Of a DNA stretch of 26,505 bases, positions 1 to 8,235 are shown in pieces. This stretch comes from DATDCV01 sp036524155 (GTDB lineage Bacteria > Verrucomicrobiota > Verrucomicrobiia > Limisphaerales > UBA8199). The first letter of the stretch is position 1; each line of letters begins with the position of its first letter. A program made the translations under genes and the position numbers. The notes below the pieces were generated by a model. That model was not told the DNA's origin. It did not search any database and saw only the letters and a list, made by a program, of their open reading frames with translations. The stretch lies in contig DATDCV010000680.1 of assembly GCA_036524155.1 (NCBI GenBank), positions 1 to 26,505 on the forward strand. Reading direction: 5' to 3'.

Positions 1-3000
1 GAACCTTCCATTGGCGGCGGCGGCGGCGGCGGCAGAATTGCGCTCTATTTCGACACCAATAACTTTGTCGGTGTTCTCCAGGCGCATGGGGGTGTTGGCG
101 CCACTGGCGGAGGAGCGGGCACCGTTTATTCGAAGGCCAACGCTACCGCCGTCGGCAACCTGCTGGTCGAAAACGGCGGCCGGGCAGGAGCGACGACACC
201 CCTTTCCGGCTCCGTTGTTTACTCAGTCTCGGTTCAAAACGGGGCCGTGCTGAACCCGGCTAAAGGAATCACGTTCGAAAGCTTGCTGGTCGGTTCCAAC
301 GCGTGGGTGAGTTTCTCGTCCCCAGGCCAAATCACGGTCAATGGTGATCTCCGGGTCCAACCTGGCGGGGCGATGGTTGCCGACGGTGCGGGCTATCCTG
401 GCGGTCAGGGTCCGGGCGCGGGCGGTAGCGCGTTTGGAACCCAACTTGGCGGCGGAGGCGGCTACGGAGGCTTCGGTTCCTCCAGGGTGTCCGACGGCCC
501 CGTGGGGGGAAGGACCTATGGCTCGTTTTCTCAGCCGTCCGATCCCGGCAGCGGCGGAGGCAATTCTCTTGGCTCAGTTTATGGTTCGGGCGGCCCGGGC
601 GGCGGCGCGATTCAACTGCTCGTTAACGGCGCGTTCGTCGTTGACGGCAAGATTTCCGCCGACGGTATGACTGGCATTGGAGCCGGCAGCGGCGGCGGTT
701 CGGGTGGCAGCATCTGGCTCTCGGCAGCCTCGCTTTCCGGCATGGGTGCAATCTCCGCCTCGGGCGCTCCCGGCAACGGCTACGGAGGCGGTGGTGGTGG
801 GGGCCGGATCGCTCTCTACCTTGGAACGAACGATTTTGCGGGCGCCATTAAGGCCTGGGGCAGCGGGACGGGACAGACCTTTGGCGGCCCTGGCACTATT
901 TATACTAAAATCGTTAGCGAAACCGTCGGCCGTGTCGTTTTCGACAACGGTGGCAACCCCGGAGCCAGCGTCTTCGCTCCTTCATCTCCGCCGGTTGACC
1001 TGGTGCTGCGCCGTGGTGTCACCGTCGCTCCCTACCTTTCCGCGACTGTCAGGAGCCTTGCGATTGCGTCTAACGCCTGGCTGTTAGTTACGAACGCTCC
1101 ATTCACCGTCACCGACAGCGCCATCATTGACGAAGGGGGCGGCATAACTGCCGACGGCACCGGCATGCCGCCCGGCACCGGTCAGGGCGCAGGTCGTACT
1201 CTTCCTCTCATCCCGCCCGGGGGTGGCACCTCGATCATCACAGGTGGCGGCGCCGGTCACGGCGGCTATGGCGCCTCCAGTTCTCTCGGTGCCTCCGGAG
1301 GTCTTACCTACGCGACTCCCAATTTGGCCGCGATGCAAGGCAGCGGCGGTGGTGGCGGCAACGACCCCGCGCCGAGGAACACGGGCGGAGCAGGCGGAGG
1401 CGTCGTCCGCCTCATTGTATCCAACGTGCTCACGCTTAACGGCCGCATTACCGCCAACGGCATCTCGGCTACGAATAGTAACAGCGGCGGTGGGTCGGGC
1501 GGCAGCGTTTGGATCGATGTGGCCACGTTCCTGGGAACTGGCGCCATTTCCGCCGACGGCGGTGGCGGAAACGGATTTGGCGGGGGTGGGGGCGGAGGGC
1601 GCGTCGCTATCAACCCCGCCACCAATCTTTTCGGCGGAACCATCACGGCTTACGGTGGCGCAGCCAATACACAGGTCGGCGGCGCCGGCACCGTCTTCTT
1701 CCTCCGACCCGACATCCTCACGCCGGCATCGGCCCCGGCTGAGCTCGTTCTCGACAACGGAGGAAGGTCAGGCACAAACTCCGGCCTCCTCGGGCCCCTC
1801 CCCCTTAGCCTGTACCGCATCACGTTCCGTGGCGCCGCATCGGCAGGCCTCGCTTCGACCATGGTTGTTGGGAACCTGGAGATCGGCCCCAACTGCTGGG
1901 TGTTCGTCAGCAATCGGAACTCCGGTTTTTCCGTCACAGGGGACGCCACAATTCAGGCCGGCGGTGGCATGCGGGCCGATGGCAGCGGCTACTCTTACGG
2001 CCAGGGCCCAGGTGCGGGCAGGAGTTACTCGTCGATGGGTGTCGCGACTGGCGGCGGTGGCGGTTATGGCGGTTTTGGCGCCCGCGGCAGCGTTTCTCTC
2101 GCTTACGGTGGGAACTGCTATGGAACATTAGCGCACCTGACTGAGATGGGCAGCGGCGGCGCTATGGGCGGCGGTACCAACTATGGCGGATCCGGCGGCG
2201 GTTACCTCGGTCTGAGGGTCGACGGCCGGTTGCTCCTCGATGGGACCCTCTCGGCCAACGGCAGTTCCGGGCTCGGGCAGAACAGCGGCGGCGGTTCGGG
2301 CGGAACCCTGGTGGTTTTAGCCATGAGGTTCGAAGGCACCGGCAGCATCTCCGCCAACGGCGGCACGGGTCCCGGCTTGGGCGGCGGAGGTGGCGGCGGC
2401 CGCATCAATATCTACATTCTCCCCGGCGGATCGAACCTGTTTGCCGGCAACCTGACCGCGTTCGGTGGGCCCGGCTTTAATCGGGGGGGAGCTGGCACCG
2501 TCCAAACCGTGTTCAACGATAGGCCGTCGATCACGTCGCTGCTGATTGACAACGGCGGCTCTCGTGGAACCAACACCGTCATTACGGGTGCATACACTAC
2601 CGATGTCATAGTGCAAGGAGGCGGTGTCCTGTCAAAGGGCTTTGATTTGCCGATACCGAGTCTTCACAATCTCCTGATCCGCTCCAATTCCGCCCTCATC
2701 CTTTCGGACCAGCCATTGACGATAAGCGGAAACGTAACAGTCCAGGCAGGCGGTGAAATCATTGCTGATGGAACGGGTTATCCCGCGGACCAGGGGCCCG
2801 GCGGTGGCCGCGGTATTTACCAAGGCGCCAAGGGCGGCGGCGGCTACGGAGGAATGGGCGGCGCCAATGCTTCGGGTGGGGGACAAACATACGGAGCGTT
2901 TATGCCTGGACCGCTGCAGATGGGCAGCGGCGGCGCCAGCGGCAGTGGCAGCAGCTTTGCCCCGCTTGGCGGGGCAGGCGGCGGGATGATCCGCCTGGCA

Positions 3001-5634
3001 ATGTCAACCGTAAGCACTCTGCTCCTCGATGGCCGGATCTCCGCCAATGGCGGACCCGGCGATCAGAACAGCGGAGGCGGTTCCGGCGGTAGCGTGTGGA
3101 TCACCACAGGCACCTTGGTCGGCGCGGGCTTCATTTCCGCCGATGGGGGCGCCGGCAGCGGAATTGGTGGTGGCGGCGGCGGCGGCAGAATCGCCATTGA
3201 ATCCAGAAGCAACCTCCTCACCGGCCCTATTACCGCCGTCGGCGGTACCGGCTCTGCCCGTGGCGGCGCCGGCACTGTCTATCTTCGCCCTTTGCCTCAG
3301 AACATAGGACAAGTAGTCATCGATAACGGCGGCTTTCCCGGACGAAACTCCAGCCTTGGGCTCTCTGGCTCATTTCCCGTCGACTTGACCGTCAGAAACG
3401 GCGCCTCCTTGAGTCCCGCGGGACAGGTAACAGTCCAGAACCTCTCGCTCATGGCGGGCGGGTGGATCACGTTCTCCAACCGCGCCTCCGACTCGCTTGC
3501 GGTTTCTCGCGATGCTCTCATCGACACGACTTCCGGGATTTCTGCCGATGGCACAGGCTATGCGGCTGCCCAAGGGCCCGGACGGGGGACGACTCTTGGT
3601 TCACCTTACGGCAACGCGGGAAGTGGAGGTGGTCACGCGGGCTTCGGTGGTGTCAGCATCGCGGGAAACCCCGGAGGGACCGCCTACGACACCGTTGCCG
3701 CACCGTCGATGGGAGGTAGTGGCGGCGGGACCGGCCAGGGCACAACGCCCAGCAATCTCGGAGGCGCTGGCGGAGGAATAGTCAACTTCAGCGTCGGGGG
3801 CAACCTCGTAAACGACGGGCGCATTTCTGCCGAAGGCCTCAGTGGTGTGGGACAAAACAGCGGCGGCGGCTCGGGGGGAACAGTGTCCTTGATCGCCGGA
3901 ATCCTCAGCGGTTCAGGTGTCATCTCCGCTAATGGAGGAATGGGGAATGGCCTGGGCGGTGGCGGAGGAGGCGGCGGTTGTATTCGCATTCTGTGTTCGA
4001 GCAACCAGTTCGCTGGAACTGTAAGCGCTTTTGGCGCGTCAGGTGTCGGCAACGGCGGCGCCGGGACTCTTTACACCACGACGAATGTCGCGGCCGGCGG
4101 CGAACTGACAATCGACAACAACGGACAACCGGGCACGAACACCCCCCTTTCTCTCTTGTCTCCGCTGAACCTCTATGTCCAAAACGGAGCCTCGGTCTGC
4201 CCTGCCAGTGACTACCTGGTCTTGGGTAATCTGGTGGTCGGAGAGGCGGGCGTAGTCACCTGCATAGCCGCTCAATCCACTCTCGATCTCACTGTCTTGG
4301 GGAACACTTTTGTAGCATCGAACGCTTTGATTTCCGTTGATGCCAAGGGCTTCGCCCGGGCTACTGGCCCTGGCGCCGGTCTCTCAACCAACGACATCGG
4401 CAGCGGCGCCGGCTACGGTGCCCAAGGCGGCTCCTCCTCGATGTTACCCGGCGGCGCCGCTTACGGTTCCGCCGAGAGACCCGTCGATTTCGGCAGCGGA
4501 GGGGGATCGGGGTACGGCACGCTGGGCGCGGGTTCGGAGGGCGGCGGCGCTCTCCGCCTCAGCGTCGGCGGCACTCTCACTCTCGATGGAACTATTAGCG
4601 CCAACGGTAATCACGGGCTTCAAGACAACGCCGGTGGCGGCTCAGGCGGCAGTGTTCTCATTCTCGCTCACACCCTTGACGGCGCCGGCATCATGCGCGC
4701 CAATGGCGGTGCCGGCGAAGTTTTCCAGGGTGGCGGCGGGGCAGGGGGACGAATCGCCCTTTACGCGCGGACTAACAATTTCACTGGCGAGGTTGTTGCC
4801 TCAGGTGCACCCGGCTGGGCCTGGGGTGAGGGCGGCACAATCTTTGCCTCCACCAACTTCGAGGCCCCGTTCGTGATGAGCCATTCCCCAACGGGCATCG
4901 TCTACTCCGGAGTTTTTGCCGTTGACCTCGTCTTCAACATGCCCATGTCGCTTGCCTCGGTGGACACCTCCGCGTTCGTCCTGGAAACCCCACTTGGGAA
5001 GCTGGATCCAGCCGACGTTGCAGTGCGGTCTTCCGGCGCCAGCACATTGCGTTTCAGCTTTTCACTCCTAAGCGCCGTTGGTGATTATGCGTTAAAGGTC
5101 GGTCCCGGTCTGGCCAGCGACATCTTCGGCCAGCCGCTGAGCCAATCCTACACGGGCTCGTTTACGATTTCTCTGCCGCTGATCCAGGGCGTCGTTACGG
5201 ATACCAACGGCCAGCCGGTGCCGGGAGTCCTCATGCAGCCTAGCATCGGTTCCCCGGCGGTGACCGATACGAACGGCGCCTACGCTATCGGAGCCGCCCC
5301 CGGGCTCCCGATTACCGTCACGCCGTCCTTCGAGGGGCTGGTCTTCGTTCCCGGCAGCCGCTCGTACACCAGCGTCAGCGAGTCCGTTACCAACCAGGAT
5401 TATCTCGCCGTGCCCACTCTCATCCCCATCGTGACTTGGCAGCCGCAGGAAAAAGATATCCTCCTCACCTGGACCGGCATCCCCGGCGTATCCTACCAGG
5501 TGTTCTATTCGGCGAATCTGGTGAACTGGGTGCCTTTTTGGGGCCCGGTGACAGGAACCAACGGGCTCATGCAATACACTCTTCCGATCTACTCCGACCC
5601 GTGTCGCTTTTATCGCTTGGGCGCTTCCAACTGA
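1..5634 (+). CDS. Giant glycine-rich tandem-repeat exported protein, 3' part (5' end outside window)
   Basis: The frame is open from base 1, so the gene begins left of the window; the GTG at 247 is internal, because residues before it already match the repeat. 1877 residues are visible. Residues ~1-1620 are a fragment plus six ~260-residue units, each with the order DNGG, a beta-like stretch ending in a 'GDATI.AGGGI.ADGTGY' motif, 'GGGGGYGGFG', 'MGSGGG', 'SGGGSGGSVW', 'G.ISA.GG.G.GLGGGGGGGRI' and 'GGAGT'. Residues ~1620-1722 resemble an SbsA/Big_5-type Ig-like domain, ~1727-1808 a carboxypeptidase-regulatory-like domain (VVTDTNGQPVPGV), and ~1809-1877 a C-terminal domain seen in many verrucomicrobial secreted proteins. 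I infer a surface or extracellular structural protein. No enzyme motif is visible, and the signal peptide would lie outside the window. The C-terminus shows no PEP-CTERM tail. Confidence 0.9.
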   Translation, partial: EPSIGGGGGGGRIALYFDTNNFVGVLQAHGGVGATGGGAGTVYSKANATAVGNLLVENGGRAGATTPLSGSVVYSVSVQNGAVLNPAKGITFESLLVGSNAWVSFSSPGQITVNGDLRVQPGGAMVADGAGYPGGQGPGAGGSAFGTQLGGGGGYGGFGSSRVSDGPVGGRTYGSFSQPSDPGSGGGNSLGSVYGSGGPGGGAIQLLVNGAFVVDGKISADGMTGIGAGSGGGSGGSIWLSAASLSGMGAISASGAPGNGYGGGGGGGRIALYLGTNDFAGAIKAWGSGTGQTFGGPGTIYTKIVSETVGRVVFDNGGNPGASVFAPSSPPVDLVLRRGVTVAPYLSATVRSLAIASNAWLLVTNAPFTVTDSAIIDEGGGITADGTGMPPGTGQGAGRTLPLIPPGGGTSIITGGGAGHGGYGASSSLGASGGLTYATPNLAAMQGSGGGGGNDPAPRNTGGAGGGVVRLIVSNVLTLNGRITANGISATNSNSGGGSGGSVWIDVATFLGTGAISADGGGGNGFGGGGGGGRVAINPATNLFGGTITAYGGAANTQVGGAGTVFFLRPDILTPASAPAELVLDNGGRSGTNSGLLGPLPLSLYRITFRGAASAGLASTMVVGNLEIGPNCWVFVSNRNSGFSVTGDATIQAGGGMRADGSGYSYGQGPGAGRSYSSMGVATGGGGGYGGFGARGSVSLAYGGNCYGTLAHLTEMGSGGAMGGGTNYGGSGGGYLGLRVDGRLLLDGTLSANGSSGLGQNSGGGSGGTLVVLAMRFEGTGSISANGGTGPGLGGGGGGGRINIYILPGGSNLFAGNLTAFGGPGFNRGGAGTVQTVFNDRPSITSLLIDNGGSRGTNTVITGAYTTDVIVQGGGVLSKGFDLPIPSLHNLLIRSNSALILSDQPLTISGNVTVQAGGEIIADGTGYPADQGPGGGRGIYQGAKGGGGYGGMGGANASGGGQTYGAFMPGPLQMGSGGASGSGSSFAPLGGAGGGMIRLAMSTVSTLLLDGRISANGGPGDQNSGGGSGGSVWITTGTLVGAGFISADGGAGSGIGGGGGGGRIAIESRSNLLTGPITAVGGTGSARGGAGTVYLRPLPQNIGQVVIDNGGFPGRNSSLGLSGSFPVDLTVRNGASLSPAGQVTVQNLSLMAGGWITFSNRASDSLAVSRDALIDTTSGISADGTGYAAAQGPGRGTTLGSPYGNAGSGGGHAGFGGVSIAGNPGGTAYDTVAAPSMGGSGGGTGQGTTPSNLGGAGGGIVNFSVGGNLVNDGRISAEGLSGVGQNSGGGSGGTVSLIAGILSGSGVISANGGMGNGLGGGGGGGGCIRILCSSNQFAGTVSAFGASGVGNGGAGTLYTTTNVAAGGELTIDNNGQPGTNTPLSLLSPLNLYVQNGASVCPASDYLVLGNLVVGEAGVVTCIAAQSTLDLTVLGNTFVASNALISVDAKGFARATGPGAGLSTNDIGSGAGYGAQGGSSSMLPGGAAYGSAERPVDFGSGGGSGYGTLGAGSEGGGALRLSVGGTLTLDGTISANGNHGLQDNAGGGSGGSVLILAHTLDGAGIMRANGGAGEVFQGGGGAGGRIALYARTNNFTGEVVASGAPGWAWGEGGTIFASTNFEAPFVMSHSPTGIVYSGVFAVDLVFNMPMSLASVDTSAFVLETPLGKLDPADVAVRSSGASTLRFSFSLLSAVGDYALKVGPGLASDIFGQPLSQSYTGSFTISLPLIQGVVTDTNGQPVPGVLMQPSIGSPAVTDTNGAYAIGAAPGLPITVTPSFEGLVFVPGSRSYTSVSESVTNQDYLAVPTLIPIVTWQPQEKDILLTWTGIPGVSYQVFYSANLVNWVPFWGPVTGTNGLMQYTLPIYSDPCRFYRLGASN
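13..33 (+). repeat. (GGC)7 trinucleotide run coding Gly7
   Basis: Seven exact GGC codons in a row code the glycine cluster of the first, partial unit. The other units code the same cluster with mixed GGN codons. An exact run can change length by slippage without shifting the frame. Confidence 0.85.
169..4860 (+). repeat. Six long Gly-rich repeat units within the giant gene
   Basis: Units begin at the (D/E)N(G/N)G motif: 169-942, 943-1752, 1753-2547, 2548-3321, 3322-4113 and 4114-4860, i.e. 249-270 codons each; bases 1-168 are the end of a further unit. Order of motifs is the same in every unit. The units differ at many bases, so they are old duplications rather than recent copies. The glycine cluster before the 'RI' motif recurs at about 13, 784, 1576, 2380, 3166, 3955 and 4729. 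Confidence 0.9.
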
Positions 5635-5650
5635 AATAGCGCGCGAAACG

Positions 5651-5666
5651 TCTTGCGAGCGCAAGA
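5651..5666 (+). terminator. Short hairpin after the giant gene
   Basis: TCTTGC (5651-5656) and GCAAGA (5661-5666) are perfect complements around a 4-base loop, 17 bases after the stop codon. There is no T run behind it, so intrinsic termination is uncertain; it may only mark the transcript end. Confidence 0.3.
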
Positions 5667-5750
5667 GCCCTCGGCAAGCATGCCCGTATGATGTCAGGCC
5701 GACCGTCGTCCGCTAAGTGGCCAGCGCGCCCTGGCGGAAAGGCTTTTGCC

Positions 5751-5798
5751 TTCACTAATTCATCAATTCACTGATTCACTAATTCTCTAATTGTCTTA
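5751..5798 (+). repeat. Degenerate 8-bp tandem repeat abutting a start codon
   Basis: Six units in phase: ttcactaa (5751), ttcatcaa (5759), ttcactga (5767), ttcactaa (5775), ttctctaa (5783), ttgtctta (5791). The last base is the A of the ATG at 5798. The block is strongly AT-rich within a GC-rich region and replaces any Shine-Dalgarno sequence for the next gene. It may be an unstructured leader that helps ribosome entry, or a slippage-prone repeat; neither is shown. Confidence 0.75.
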
Positions 5799-6451
5799 TG
5801 CGCCGCACTCTGGCTGCCACCCTGGTTTTCATCGGCGGCTTTATCATTATGGTTCTGGAAATCGTCGGCGCCCGCTTTTTGGCAAAGGACTTCGGCAGCT
5901 CCTTCCATGTCTGGGTCAGCCAAATCGGAGTCGTTCTTATTGCGCTCGCCGTGGGCTATTACGTCGGCGGCGCCCTCGGCGATCGGTGGCAGCGTCTCTC
6001 CGGGCTCGCTTTCCTCCTTTTCCCGGCCGGCGGCCTGCTGCTCTCGCTGCCAAACTGGGCAGATTGGCTGATCGGTTGGATCGTCACCCGTCATCCGGAA
6101 GAGCAGGCCATCCCGCCACTCTGGCAGAAACTCGATCCCGTCCTGGGCAGTGCTCTTGTGTTCCTCCTCCCGTGCGTCGTTCTGGCCACCTTGTCCCCTT
6201 ACATGATCCGCCTCGCCACCCACAATATCGCCCAGGTCGGTCGTTCCAGTGGTTTCATCATCGCTTCCAGCACCGTCGGCAGCATCGCCGGGGTCTTCGT
6301 CGCCGGTTTTCTTCTGATTGATCGCGTCCGGTTGTCGGATATCTTTAGAATTATGGGCGGACTGACTGTCATCTTGGGCATCTTCTGCCTCGTTTTCGAC
6401 CGCCTTTGGCTGGCGCTGCCAGCCGCGCGCGTTACTCAACCCAAAACATGA
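5798..6451 (+). CDS. Six-TM membrane protein, like the membrane half of fused spermidine synthase-like proteins
   Basis: 217 residues, mostly hydrophobic. About six membrane segments: residues ~4-22, 42-62, 67-90, 115-135, 150-175 and 182-208. The N-terminus 'GGFIIMVLEIVGARFLAKDFG' style, with E and R after the first helix, is typical of the membrane part of proteins annotated 'fused MFS/spermidine synthase'. The catalytic half is not in this frame; it is in the next gene, which starts in an ATGA overlap with this stop codon, so the two are probably translated together and may form one complex. The start is the ATG joined to the 8-bp repeat; no Shine-Dalgarno sequence is visible. Substrate or transport role unknown. 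Confidence 0.88.
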   Translation: MRRTLAATLVFIGGFIIMVLEIVGARFLAKDFGSSFHVWVSQIGVVLIALAVGYYVGGALGDRWQRLSGLAFLLFPAGGLLLSLPNWADWLIGWIVTRHPEEQAIPPLWQKLDPVLGSALVFLLPCVVLATLSPYMIRLATHNIAQVGRSSGFIIASSTVGSIAGVFVAGFLLIDRVRLSDIFRIMGGLTVILGIFCLVFDRLWLALPAARVTQPKT

Positions 6452-8088
6452 TCGCCCTGCGCGCAATTCTCCTCGCCACGGCCCTCGCCGTTCCTGCCCG
6501 CTCCGCATCCGGCGGCATCTCCAGGGTCATTCACGAGGTCACTTCGCCTTATCATCATATCCGCGTCCTCGACGACGGCAATTTCCGCACCCTCTGCTTC
6601 GATGACGCTCTCGAAACTTCCATGTCCATCCAAAATCCGCTCACGGGCCACTATGAATACACCGAATACTTCCACATGCCCTGGCTGTGGAACACCAATA
6701 TCTCGAAGGTGCTGATCATCGGGCTCGGCGGCGGCAGCGCCCAGAGATCCTTCGAGCATTACTATCCCCGTGTCACTGTCGATAGCGTGGAAATTGACCC
6801 GACGGTTCTCCAAATCGCCAACGATTATTTCAATTTCCGGGAATCCGAACGGCAAAAGGTGCACCTCGAAGATGGGCGGGTCTACCTGCGGCGCAGCACC
6901 GCCCAGTACGATCTAATCGTCCTCGATGCCTACGTCCAGGGCCGTTACGGCTCCTGCCTCCCTCAGCACCTCGCCACCCAGGAATTCTTCCAGATCGCTC
7001 GCGATCACCTCACCACCAACGGCATCGTCGCCTATAATGTCATCGGCAATGTTACCGGCTGGCACGCTGAGATCGTCGGCGCCATCTACCGTACCCTCAC
7101 CACGGTGTTCCCCCAGGTGTATCTCTTCCGCTGCAACACCAGCCAGAACATCGTGCTCATCGCCACCAAAGCTCGCGGCCGCGCTGAAATCAACGGCCTC
7201 CGCCAGCGCGCCCACCTCCTGGTCCAGTCAGGCCGAATCGAACTCCCCGGATTTCTCGATCGGTTGAGCAGCATCCAATTTGCTCCTCCCGCTAACCTTG
7301 CCCGCTGCCCGATCCTGACCGACGATTTCGCCCCGGTCGAGGGCCTCGCCGGCGGCGGTGGCAAAACGGAATCTTCCCGTTCGCGAGCCAACAGCCCCGC
7401 CGGCAGCGCTCTTCCGCCCGTCGACAGCCGGTTGCGAGTCGAAACCGACCCGTTCGCCACGCCTCGCGCTCGCATGGTGACCGATCAGTTGGCTCCCCCG
7501 GGCCGCGGCATCACCAACGCCCAGGTCTTGCACGCCATGGGCAAAGTGCCTCGCCAGGAATTCATACCCGCTCAACTCCGCTCGCAGGCCTACCAGGACT
7601 CACCCCTGCCCATCGGGTTCAACCAAACGATTTCCCAGCCTTACATCGTCGCCTTCATGACCGAGCAGCTCCGGCCTCGCCCCACCGACCGTGTGCTCGA
7701 AATCGGCACCGGGTCCGGGTACCAGGCCGCGATCTTGTCCGAACTCGTTGCCCAGGTTTACACCATCGAAATCGTTCCGGAACTTGCCAGGCGTGCCGCC
7801 GCCGACCTTTCGCGGCTCGGCTACACCAACGTCTTCCCGCGTGCCGGCGACGGCTACAACGGCTGGCCTGAAGCCTCGCCCTTCGACGCCATCATCGTCA
7901 CCTGCGCTCCCGACAAGGTGCCCCAACCCCTTGTCGAACAATTGAAAGAAGGCGGCCGCATGATCATCCCCATCGGCTCCGGTTTCGACCAACAGCTCGT
8001 GCTTCTGACCAAGCGCGCCGGCATTCTCGAACGCCGCGCCATGCTCCCTGTCCGCTTCGTTCCCATGACCCGCGCACTAAAACCATGA
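6448..8088 (+). CDS. Fusion of spermidine synthase-like domain and protein-L-isoaspartate O-methyltransferase domain
   Basis: 546 residues. The ATG at 6448 overlaps the previous stop by ATGA, which favours it over upstream in-frame codons. Residues ~2-20 are hydrophobic (signal peptide or one more membrane helix). Residues ~25-290 are spermidine-synthase-like: GLGGGSAQ at 92-99, VEID at 114-117, EDG at 141-143, D160. The usual GGGDG acidic residue is Ser, so normal aminopropyl transfer is doubtful. Residues ~290-345 are a Ser/Pro/Arg-rich linker. Residues ~346-546 match protein-L-isoaspartate methyltransferase: QTISQPY at 393-399 and the SAM-binding EIGTGSGYQAA at 418-428. Family knowledge: PCMT repairs isoaspartyl residues using SAM. 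SAM is cytoplasmic, so I expect both domains to face the cytoplasm, anchored through the N-terminal helix and the coupled membrane protein. Confidence 0.9.
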   Translation: MIALRAILLATALAVPARSASGGISRVIHEVTSPYHHIRVLDDGNFRTLCFDDALETSMSIQNPLTGHYEYTEYFHMPWLWNTNISKVLIIGLGGGSAQRSFEHYYPRVTVDSVEIDPTVLQIANDYFNFRESERQKVHLEDGRVYLRRSTAQYDLIVLDAYVQGRYGSCLPQHLATQEFFQIARDHLTTNGIVAYNVIGNVTGWHAEIVGAIYRTLTTVFPQVYLFRCNTSQNIVLIATKARGRAEINGLRQRAHLLVQSGRIELPGFLDRLSSIQFAPPANLARCPILTDDFAPVEGLAGGGGKTESSRSRANSPAGSALPPVDSRLRVETDPFATPRARMVTDQLAPPGRGITNAQVLHAMGKVPRQEFIPAQLRSQAYQDSPLPIGFNQTISQPYIVAFMTEQLRPRPTDRVLEIGTGSGYQAAILSELVAQVYTIEIVPELARRAAADLSRLGYTNVFPRAGDGYNGWPEASPFDAIIVTCAPDKVPQPLVEQLKEGGRMIIPIGSGFDQQLVLLTKRAGILERRAMLPVRFVPMTRALKP

Positions 8089-8114
8089 AGCAGCTCTCCA
8101 TGAACCGCTCCTGC

Positions 8115-8194
8115 AACCCGGTAGGGACGCGTTCCACCGCGTCCCCATCTTTCAGCGAGATTTGGGACGCGGTGGAACGCGTCCCTACCGGGTT
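8115..8194. repeat. Perfect 31-bp inverted repeat (large hairpin element)
   Basis: Arms 8115-8145 and 8164-8194 are exact complements with an 18-base loop. The arm core reads gtagggacgcgttccaccgc. A second, outer pair, ccatgaacc (8099-8107) and ggttcatgg (8191-8199), competes with the end of the arm. It sits 27 bases after the methyltransferase stop. It could act as a transcript-end hairpin; its form suggests a dispersed repeat element of this genome. Confidence 0.9.
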
Positions 8195-8221
8195 CATGGT
8201 CCCAATCCATGTGCGAACCTG

Positions 8222-8229
8222 AAAGGAGG
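8222..8229 (+). promoter_or_regulatory. Strong ribosome binding site AAAGGAGG
   Basis: AAAGGAGG ends six bases before the ATG at 8236. Few genes in this window have so good a site, and it fixes this start against the earlier in-frame codon at 8209. Confidence 0.85.
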
Positions 8230-8235
8230 CTTCCT

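Noticed and set aside
5768..6508. 246-codon minus-strand frame rich in Asp/Glu/Gln
   Set aside because: Antisense to the membrane protein gene; charged low-complexity product is the expected reverse of hydrophobic codons.
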